From an uncultured Saprospiraceae bacterium (GTDB lineage: Bacteria > Bacteroidota > Bacteroidia > Chitinophagales > Saprospiraceae): a stretch of 64,000 bases of DNA. Shown here in pieces: positions 52,851-59,308 of this stretch; positions within the stretch are counted from its first letter, which is position 1, and each line of letters starts with the position of its first letter. The DNA lies in assembly GCA_937872385.1 (NCBI GenBank), contig CALMSO010000093.1:1-64000 (forward strand). Reading direction: 5' to 3'. Below the pieces are notes generated by a model that searched no databases, was not told the origin of the DNA, and saw only the letters and a program-made list of their open reading frames with translations. Made by a program: the position numbers and the translations under genes.

Positions 52851-53981
52851 CTATCGCTGCCCGCTACCAAAGGCTTCAAAGATTTGCATGTCTAAAAAAC
52901 CAAGTTTTTCGGCATCTTCGGCTGCTTCGCGGTAGCTGCGCACGAGCTTGATATTGTCCACGCCGGATTCGGCAATCAACCGGAGGATACGCATTCGGCC
53001 GCGTTTGTTTTTTAAGTCATGGATGTAAATGGCCTTCACCTGCTGCGGGAAAGCGCGGGCAATGGTGAGGTAAATGTCGGTGTCTTTTTCGCCGCTATCG
53101 CCGATGAGGATGAACGGCATGTCCGGATACATGCGCAGAATGTGGGCTACGGCGGCTATTTTGTGCCCCCGGTATTGGCGGTCAAACATTTCAAAAGGGA
53201 AACGCTGCGGAAACAGCCCAATGTCTCGCAACATAAGCGGCCCGCGCGGCAGGTCGTTGAGTTCAATAAAATCTTCGAGGAAATCATATAAATTCCAGGG
53301 ACTTTTTGATACATAAAAAAAAGGGTTGCGCCGGTTGCCTTCTTTTCCTCTTTGCAATGCCCTGAAAAAAGCTTCTACCGCCTGAAAGGTTTGTCGGTTA
53401 TTTACATTTTTAAAAAATGTAAGATATAACATTTTTAGCTTCAGCAATGAAGTAACTTCTGTAATTAGGATAGTATCATCAATATCACTAATAACGCCAA
53501 ATTCGGCCTTGCCGGGCACTAATATTTTTGCGGTACGGGTCACATTAATCTCCCGGCGGCGGGTGCGCACCAAATGCACGGTTGCTTCTCGCCATTTTTT
53601 CTTTTCGGACGGTTTGAGCGGATAGGGTAAGGGCTGATCTAAATAAAAATAGCCTTCGCGATCGGTGACAAGGTCGAATGTATTGCCCCCAATGCGCACC
53701 TGAAGCTGTGCACTGCGAATTTCGGCACTGCCAAAACGCTTGTAATTATTGACAATATTGCGCCACACCGAGTCGGTTGGAGAAGTAGTGATGACCTTGT
53801 TTTTGAGTACGCGCCCTTGCAAGAAAAGGTGATCGCGCCGCCCGTAGCCCCGATACGCCAACACGGTGATAGGCGCCTGCCCGAAAAGACTCAAAAAGAG
53901 CTTCAGGTAGTATTTTAGGTGTGCGAGGAACAGCGAGACGCCCCGTAGCAGAATCAATAGCAAGCGCTTTCCAGGCTGCAT
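52851..53981 (-). CDS. App1-family (DUF2183) phosphatidate-phosphatase-like protein
   Basis: The 376-residue protein has a hydrophobic N-terminal patch and an App1 catalytic domain (about 155-376). The HAD-type motif D-x-D-x-T is seen as ISDIDDT (Asp166, Asp168, Thr170). The second and third HAD motifs appear as YVSKSPWNLY and ILIGDSGEKDTDIY. In yeast App1 is a phosphatidate phosphatase, and bacterial members are mostly uncharacterised. It likely acts on membrane phospholipid. No operon partner. Confidence 0.93.
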   Translation of the reverse strand: MQPGKRLLLILLRGVSLFLAHLKYYLKLFLSLFGQAPITVLAYRGYGRRDHLFLQGRVLKNKVITTSPTDSVWRNIVNNYKRFGSAEIRSAQLQVRIGGNTFDLVTDREGYFYLDQPLPYPLKPSEKKKWREATVHLVRTRRREINVTRTAKILVPGKAEFGVISDIDDTILITEVTSLLKLKMLYLTFFKNVNNRQTFQAVEAFFRALQRGKEGNRRNPFFYVSKSPWNLYDFLEDFIELNDLPRGPLMLRDIGLFPQRFPFEMFDRQYRGHKIAAVAHILRMYPDMPFILIGDSGEKDTDIYLTIARAFPQQVKAIYIHDLKNKRGRMRILRLIAESGVDNIKLVRSYREAAEDAEKLGFLDMQIFEAFGSGQR

Positions 53982-54087
53982 GGGTTTTTGCTGGTGAAAA
54001 TAGGGAAACTTTTCAGAAATGGTAACTTTTGTCGGAGTTCATTGCAATCATGGCTTTAAGCAATCAAGTTTTTTACTACTCGGAAAC

Positions 54088-54118
54088 TTTGTTCATTGTC
54101 CGTGTTGTTGTATTTTTG
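54088..54118 (+). promoter_or_regulatory. Bacteroidota-type promoter for the HTH gene
   Basis: TTTG (54088-54091), a 19-base spacer and TATTTTTG (54111-54118) match the consensus perfectly. The leader to ATG 54159 is about 35 bases, which supports that start over the upstream ATG at 54096. Confidence 0.75.
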
Positions 54119-54158
54119 TATAATATTTATTTGCTACGATCTTAATAACACTCCAGTC

Positions 54159-54353
54159 ATGTCTAAAAAAGTCGTAATAATAAATGGTTATCGAACCCGG
54201 AAAGAAGTAGCTGAAATATTGGATATTAATGAAAGAACGCTTTATGAGCTACTAAAATCTGATTATTTCAAAGATAAAATACCTGCCAGAGCACGGCTCT
54301 CGCCAGCACATCAACGACTTATTTTTGATTATTGTGGGATTGAGTATAAATAA
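54159..54353 (+). CDS. Small excisionase/MerR-like HTH DNA-binding protein
   Basis: The 64-residue protein consists almost wholly of a winged-HTH-like segment: GYRTRKEVAEILDINERTLYELLKSDYF, with the pattern of excisionase or helix-turn-helix type 17 domains. It ends IFDYCGIEYK. ATG at 54159 is chosen over 54096 because the promoter at 54088-54118 lies downstream of the latter. Codon use is A+T-rich. Such proteins usually regulate or direct mobile DNA, but no integrase is adjacent. It is the first gene of a 1.4-kb A+T-rich islet and its target is unknown. Confidence 0.8.
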   Translation: MSKKVVIINGYRTRKEVAEILDINERTLYELLKSDYFKDKIPARARLSPAHQRLIFDYCGIEYK

Positions 54354-54478
54354 AATACTTTACATAGCAAAGAGCAACTGAAAATTTGTACACAACGGAT
54401 AAAAGCCTGCCTTTTTTTTTACTCCCCTCAAAAACCATCAGGTAGCGTACTTTTTGACACTTGGTAAATAGCATGAAT

Positions 54479-54538
54479 CTCCGATTATCTCCGATTATCT
54501 CCGATTATCTCCGATTATCTCCGATTATTTTCCGATAT
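54479..54538. repeat. 10-bp tandem repeat abutting a promoter
   Basis: CTCCGATTAT is repeated five times perfectly (54479-54528), with a degenerate sixth unit to 54538. The array covers the place where the upstream promoter box should be and overlaps the -7 box TATCTTTG at 54536-54543. Confidence 0.92.
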
Positions 54539-54543
54539 CTTTG
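54536..54543 (+). promoter_or_regulatory. TAnnTTTG box for the Cys-rich lipoprotein gene
   Basis: TATCTTTG is a full -7 match about 40 bases before ATG 54585. The position expected for TTTG is inside the 10-bp repeats and reads as repeat sequence. Confidence 0.6.
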
Positions 54544-54584
54544 TGATGTTATTTCTTTATTTCATCACTAAAATATAACTTCCA

Positions 54585-55409
54585 ATGAAAAATCTTCTTT
54601 TTCTGTTTTTCCTCGTTTGCATTTTTGGTGCATGTAGTAATTTACAAGATAGCCAAAAAATGACAGAAGGTTTTGCTGCTTCTGAAGTATTTGAAGTACC
54701 CAAAGTATTAATTGGTGCAAAATTAGGCAACATCCCTTTGCCTGATCATACGATTGTAAAGTATATGGATGAGTGGTCTGTACAATTACAATTACCTGAG
54801 CATGTATATGTGTATGTAGAGGATGAAAATGGCGAATTTTACAGTGCTTCTTCTGTTTGTTATACTTGTGATTGTTCCGGTGGGGACACCGGATGTAATG
54901 TACTTTATTATCAAGGTAGTTTTGCCTGCTCAGAATGCGGCGGCAGTTGCACGGGTCAGCGCTCTGCTTGCGATGAAGATCATCAGCGTAATATTTCGAA
55001 TGATCGCTTTTTATTTGTAGATTTCTCAGCAGGGACTCAATTCATTGATAACAATACCGATACGAAAAAGTTATATACTGCTACTTCTTTCTTTTTTGAT
55101 ATACCAGAAGTGCAACAGGCTATAAAAACATTACATGAGAAATATTATGGCACAACAGATGTAGATGAATTTATGATTCAAAATGCTCGTATTGTAGGCT
55201 TGAATATATTTGGTGTTTTAGTAGGTTATCCAATGTCGGAAAAGACTTCTGATTTCGCTCGCTCAATGGATAGCGATGATGGGGTTAGTATAGCTTGCTC
55301 GTGCATGTCGGGTTCCAGCGGATGTAAATACAAGAAAGGATTTGGTGGGGTGCACTATTGTGAAGGCGGCAGTTGTACTTCATGCCGCATGGAAGTGGAT
55401 TCAGAGTAG
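54585..55409 (+). CDS. Cys-rich lipoprotein with a duplicated Cys motif
   Basis: This 274-residue protein resembles no family I know. It has a lipoprotein signal with the cysteine at 17 (CIFGACSN), so it is membrane-anchored. Two Cys-rich segments share a pattern. C95-x-C97-x6-C104-x10-C115-x2-C118-GGS-C122 is in the first. C238-x-C240-x6-C247-x11-C259-x-GGS-C264-x2-C267 is in the second, and both read GGSCT. They could form disulfide knots or bind metal. The intervening 100 residues are beta-like. The gene is A+T-rich, unlike its flanks, and its promoter is preceded by the 10-bp tandem array. It may be an acquired surface gene. Confidence 0.75.
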   Translation: MKNLLFLFFLVCIFGACSNLQDSQKMTEGFAASEVFEVPKVLIGAKLGNIPLPDHTIVKYMDEWSVQLQLPEHVYVYVEDENGEFYSASSVCYTCDCSGGDTGCNVLYYQGSFACSECGGSCTGQRSACDEDHQRNISNDRFLFVDFSAGTQFIDNNTDTKKLYTATSFFFDIPEVQQAIKTLHEKYYGTTDVDEFMIQNARIVGLNIFGVLVGYPMSEKTSDFARSMDSDDGVSIACSCMSGSSGCKYKKGFGGVHYCEGGSCTSCRMEVDSE

Positions 55410-55571
55410 TGTCAGTTTTGAGAATAATAAATAACGAACGTAAAAAGATTCTTTCAAACACGCTTTTATTATATTGAAATACTATAAACTTTAAGTGAAT
55501 GGATTAAGTCAATGCCTTGCAATATCATTATTACAAGGCATGACCTTTTTCAGTAAATAAAATTAAATTAT

Positions 55572-57467
55572 TTATTCTACAATCACGCCACGGGTTTTTA
55601 CTTCTTCATTCGTCCTGAGCATTACCCAGTAAGTGCCTGCCGCCAGCCCACGCATATCCAACTTGAGCCGGTGCTCGCCTGCTGCCAGATTCCAGCCGGG
55701 ATAAACGCGCTGCACTTTACCATCGCTACTAAATAACTTTACTTGTAAGGGACCGGCTTTACGCAATTGTAAATCAAGCGTTGCAATATCTTGTACTGGA
55801 TTGGGAAACAGACCGACAATCTCAAATTGCCCAGCAAGGCTCCTCACTTCAGGTAGGCTGGTGCTCAGGCCTGCATTGAGCGGTATTTGCGAAGTGAAAA
55901 CGTCAATATTGCCGTCGTTGCTGCGCCCATCTGCCCAGAAAGGCAAGGCATAACCGCTGGTAGCCACTACTTGGGTGTATTCTCCTACGCCAAAGTTGCC
56001 GTTGCTTTGCCCAATAACCCCGAAGTCGCTGGATTGAGTAGAAATAGCAACATTCGGCTCGAAGGTCAGGCCACCATCTCTTGAGAGGGTCATATAATAA
56101 TTCGTCATTCTGTTATTTACATCACCTCGGCGATCATACCAGGTAGTTACTACAATGCCCGCATCATTTACTGCCAAACTGGGAAAAAATTGATGCGTAT
56201 CATTATCATTATTATCATTTAAAACGATAGCTGCACTCCAAGTAGCACCGCCATCGGTTGAGCGGCTGTAATAAATATCTAATCCGTTACTTAGCTGATT
56301 ATTTAGTCCGTCGGCAGTCCACACTACATAAAGATTATTATTATAATCACCGCCCGACTTGTCGGCGCGCAGGTGCGGACAGGGATATACGCGATTGGGG
56401 TCAATGCCGATAATGCCGCACTCAGGGTCGCTGCCCGGAGGAAAACACTGCAAGTGCACGGGCGCAATACGCACCGGCTCAGAAAAGCTGGCACCGCCGT
56501 CGGTAGATTTGCTATGATACAGCCCCAGCACTTCGTCGGTTTCGGTTGCTCCGCAAAACAATACATGTACAGCACCCGCTGCATCCACGTCCACACTGGT
56601 GTATTGTACAAAACGCAAGTCAGGAGGCGATACAATCGCCGCAGCACCAAAAGTATTAGCCGTACGAGCTTTGGTTTTTAATCGAATCTGGAAAGTCGTA
56701 TCATTCAAATTGAGAAAGGCATAAGCTACATACACATTGCCTCGGTGCGCCGCGCTATGCATATCGGCGGTCATCCATTGCTTGTCGGGCAGTGCGCCGC
56801 TGCTGCCTTCTACATCGCCCAGAATACCATCGTCAATCAACGAAGGCTGGCGCTGCCAAGTCGCGCCGCCATCAGTCGAAACCGCCCAGTGCAACTGCCC
56901 CTTGAAGACAAAATCGAGCCCAACGGTTATCGTCAGCCAACTGAAATAAGCCACGCCCTGGTCGTCGAAGACCAGCATAGGATCGCCACCGCCCAACACC
57001 AAAGAGAAGCCCGATTGGTCATTCACGCCGTTGAAGGTGCTGAGTTGCCAGGTTTGACCAAAGTCGCGGGTATAATAAATCGGAAAAGTGAGCGCAGCCA
57101 GCAGGTTGTCGGTGTCGAGGCGCATAGCCGCCGCGATGATGTTGTTGCTGTCTGTTGGATTGATAGCAGCGTGTACTTCCGATTCGCTCTCAGAGCTTGC
57201 GCTGATGGCGCGATTGGCGGAGCGAGCGCTTAGGCGGCTGGGCGTGGGCGTGGCGGGCGTAGCCGAGGCAGGCGATGGCGCTTGTTGTAACAACTCCAAA
57301 CCTCGGTGGATTTCGGTGGAGGAGTGTTTCACCTTGTTGCGGAAAGCCGTTTCCAACATCTGCCTAACGTGTTGTTTATCAAATGTTTGTGCATCGAGCA
57401 AAGCAATGGACAACAATAGCAGGAGAGCAGCGCCTCCGGTTTTCAGGATAGCAGAAAAACAGGTCAT
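55572..57467 (-). CDS. Sialidase/BNR-like protein with T9SS type A sorting domain
   Basis: The 631-residue protein has an N-terminal export segment (GGAALLLLLSIALLDAQ) and a six-bladed-propeller-like body. It carries Asp boxes (STDGGATWQ, STDGGASFS, STDGGATWS, SRDGGLTFE) and repeated tyrosine/arginine positions of the sialidase fold. The last 80 residues (LFPNPVQDIATLDLQLR, MRGLAAGTYWVMLRT) form a type A T9SS sorting domain, so it is exported to the surface or medium. No clear sialidase Arg triad could be confirmed, so binding or glycosidase function is unresolved. Its promoter at 57608-57638 is well formed. Confidence 0.9.
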   Translation of the reverse strand: MTCFSAILKTGGAALLLLLSIALLDAQTFDKQHVRQMLETAFRNKVKHSSTEIHRGLELLQQAPSPASATPATPTPSRLSARSANRAISASSESESEVHAAINPTDSNNIIAAAMRLDTDNLLAALTFPIYYTRDFGQTWQLSTFNGVNDQSGFSLVLGGGDPMLVFDDQGVAYFSWLTITVGLDFVFKGQLHWAVSTDGGATWQRQPSLIDDGILGDVEGSSGALPDKQWMTADMHSAAHRGNVYVAYAFLNLNDTTFQIRLKTKARTANTFGAAAIVSPPDLRFVQYTSVDVDAAGAVHVLFCGATETDEVLGLYHSKSTDGGASFSEPVRIAPVHLQCFPPGSDPECGIIGIDPNRVYPCPHLRADKSGGDYNNNLYVVWTADGLNNQLSNGLDIYYSRSTDGGATWSAAIVLNDNNDNDTHQFFPSLAVNDAGIVVTTWYDRRGDVNNRMTNYYMTLSRDGGLTFEPNVAISTQSSDFGVIGQSNGNFGVGEYTQVVATSGYALPFWADGRSNDGNIDVFTSQIPLNAGLSTSLPEVRSLAGQFEIVGLFPNPVQDIATLDLQLRKAGPLQVKLFSSDGKVQRVYPGWNLAAGEHRLKLDMRGLAAGTYWVMLRTNEEVKTRGVIVE

Positions 57468-57607
57468 GCGATTGGTTTTTAAAAAATGAATAGTAGAAAC
57501 GATAAGCGCTTCCGGCTTATTGCCGAAAGGCGAATAGGGTGTTGCAGAAGGAGAAAAAGGAGATAAATACAGTGTATGCCAAATTCCTGATTACACTATA
57601 ATAATTA

Positions 57608-57638
57608 CAAAGATACACCGCAACCGCGAAAATCCAAA
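57608..57638 (-). promoter_or_regulatory. Bacteroidota-type promoter for the sialidase-like gene
   Basis: On the minus strand TTTG (57635-57638), a 19-base spacer and TATCTTTG (57608-57615) match the full consensus. The leader is about 135 bases. Confidence 0.75.
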
Positions 57639-57705
57639 ACTGGCAAGGTCAGATAGCCGTCAAAAACGGCATTTTGAATATTGAAAAAACGGTACGGAGT
57701 ATTAT

Positions 57706-57732
57706 AATGAAACATGATTATTTTGTTAATTG
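57706..57732. repeat. Intergenic motif shared with 49180-49206
   Basis: A 27-base segment beginning AATGAAACATGATTATTTTG matches the one at 49180-49206 at 25 positions. Both lie in A+T-rich intergenic DNA upstream of plus-strand genes. Confidence 0.55.
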
Positions 57733-57885
57733 GGCAAATTAGAATGCCATATATTTACCAATATGTTATTTTTATGTTTTTAATAATCAGCTATTTATGA
57801 TTTTCATATTTAAAATACTTGTATCTGAATATTATTCTATTGACATCCGTGCTATATGCCTGATATTGGCAAAATGTGCGCTCTA

Positions 57886-57914
57886 TTGCTCAAAACCTTG
57901 AACAAATACCTTTT
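57886..57914 (+). promoter_or_regulatory. Probable promoter for the Rieske gene
   Basis: TTG (57886-57888), an 18-base spacer and TACCTTTT (57907-57914), one base off TAnnTTTG, precede ATG 57966 by about 50 bases. Confidence 0.45.
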
Positions 57915-57965
57915 TAAGGCATTTCACTTGCAAGTTATTTCCAATTCCCTAAAAACATACCTATC

Positions 57966-58376
57966 ATGGACAGAAAAGAATTTCTCAGCCTGCTGGGCCT
58001 CTCCGTAGGCGGCATGGTGGTCGCTTCCTGCCTTGGCGGTTGCAGCCAAGACTCCGTAGCCCCGCGCAGCGATGTGGACTTTACCCTCGACCTTGCCGAT
58101 AGTGCTAATGCTGCCTTGCAAAATAATGGTGGATTTGTGGTACGGCAGGGTGTCATTGTAGCCAAAACTGTCAATGGTGCGTTTATCGCAGTGTCCGCTG
58201 CTTGTACGCATCAAGGTACTACCGTGCAATATCAGGTCAACAACAATCGCTTCTTTTGCCCCAATCACGGCTCTAATTTTTCCGAATCCGGCGCGGTGAT
58301 CAACGGCCCTGCCAACCGGCCGCTACAACGCTTCAATACTGAGTTAATGGGCGATTTACTCCGGATATTTGCTTAA
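57966..58376 (+). CDS. Exported Rieske [2Fe-2S] protein
   Basis: This 136-residue protein coordinates a Rieske cluster through C80-T-H82 and C98-P-N-H101 (SAACTHQGT and FFCPNHGSNF). The N-terminus (MDRKEFLSLLGLSVGGMVVASCLGGC) looks like a lipoprotein or Tat-type signal. It has RK rather than RR, and Cys22 or Cys26 could be lipidated. It is much shorter than cytochrome bc1 Rieske subunits and has no cytochrome or oxygenase partner nearby. It probably acts as a stand-alone electron carrier at the membrane. A promoter lies at 57886. Confidence 0.93.
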   Translation: MDRKEFLSLLGLSVGGMVVASCLGGCSQDSVAPRSDVDFTLDLADSANAALQNNGGFVVRQGVIVAKTVNGAFIAVSAACTHQGTTVQYQVNNNRFFCPNHGSNFSESGAVINGPANRPLQRFNTELMGDLLRIFA

Positions 58377-58415
58377 AAAAATCGGGAGGCCGGAGATTTT
58401 TTTCGCCCTCCCGAT
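58375..58415. terminator. Hairpin after the Rieske gene with T-run on the minus strand
   Basis: ATCGGGAGG (58381-58389) pairs perfectly with CCTCCCGAT (58407-58415). The T-run (TTTTTTT) lies on the minus strand side, so it is oriented to stop antisense transcription as well as, more weakly, the Rieske message. Confidence 0.65.
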
Positions 58416-58500
58416 GAATTTGTTAAAATCCAATAGCTACCGAATGTCCGTATATTGACACATGACCGACAAAACTTTACCTTATATTTAGGCCGTCAAT

Positions 58501-59205
58501 ATGCGAGCACCTCTACATACCGCCATTTTACTCTTCCTGCGCAACGAGCAGGAAGAAGCCCGTGCCAAGGCCCTACGCGCGCATTTCGGCTCGCGTCGAA
58601 GCTTGCGGATGGTGCGCGCCCTCAATCACCATGCCCTCCACGTAAGCCAACAATCGGGCTTGCCGGTTATTGTTATTAAGGGCGAACAACAAATTGGTAA
58701 CAATTTCGGCGAACGCTTTGCCAATGCCTTCGAGGAGGCCTTCGCGGCAGGCTACGAAAATGTAATTGCCATCGGCAATGACTGTCTGAGCCTGAGCACT
58801 GAGCATCTGCACAAGGCCGCAGCCCTACTCAATAGCGGCGAAGGGCTCGTGCTTGGTCCAGCCGAAGACGGTGGTGCTTACATCGTGGGGGTGCATCGCG
58901 GAGCTTACCAGCGCGCCCCATTCATCAATCTGCCCTGGCAAACCCCGGAAGTACTTGAAGCACTCATCAGCTATGCCCGCCAGCAACGCGCCGTGTGCAG
59001 CTACCTACCTATGGCGCAAGATATGGACGACGCACCCGCTTTCCGAAAAGTGGTCAGCCAGATGCCTGTGCACCTCCGAATAGTGCAAATATTGCGTAAC
59101 ATCCTCAAAAAGAGCGCATTACAGCCCGCCGACGCACCCTTGCCTGCCCGTCAGGACACGCATTCCACTCGCTCGCTGCGCGCGCCCCCGCTACTTACTC
59201 GCTAA
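58501..59205 (+). CDS. DUF2064 (GT-A fold) family protein
   Basis: The 234-residue cytosolic protein matches the DUF2064 pattern: ILLFLRNEQEEARAK, a QIGNNFGERFANAFEEAF segment, VIAIGNDCLSLSTEHL and VLGPAEDGGAYIVGV. The fold is a glycosyltransferase A-like nucleotidyl-sugar domain, with GND as the metal-binding equivalent. Enzymatic role is not established. The C-terminal 40 residues (LPARQDTHSTRSLRAPP) look unstructured. It is followed after about 100 bases by a TonB receptor on the same strand. Confidence 0.9.
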   Translation: MRAPLHTAILLFLRNEQEEARAKALRAHFGSRRSLRMVRALNHHALHVSQQSGLPVIVIKGEQQIGNNFGERFANAFEEAFAAGYENVIAIGNDCLSLSTEHLHKAAALLNSGEGLVLGPAEDGGAYIVGVHRGAYQRAPFINLPWQTPEVLEALISYARQQRAVCSYLPMAQDMDDAPAFRKVVSQMPVHLRIVQILRNILKKSALQPADAPLPARQDTHSTRSLRAPPLLTR

Positions 59206-59308
59206 TCATTTTCTGCTGCTTTCATCATGGCTACAACCAACTGTTGTATATAGATAGTGTGGGCCCATGAGGTATGACTATTTTATCAAAATTAAATCTT
59301 ATCATTAC

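Noticed and set aside
54096-54158. N-terminal extension of the small HTH protein
   Set aside because: The consensus promoter at 54088-54118 overlaps this stretch, so the message would start after this ATG.
55572-57467. Calling the Asp-box protein a true sialidase
   Set aside because: Asp boxes are structural; I could not confirm the Arg triad and nucleophilic Tyr/Glu pair.
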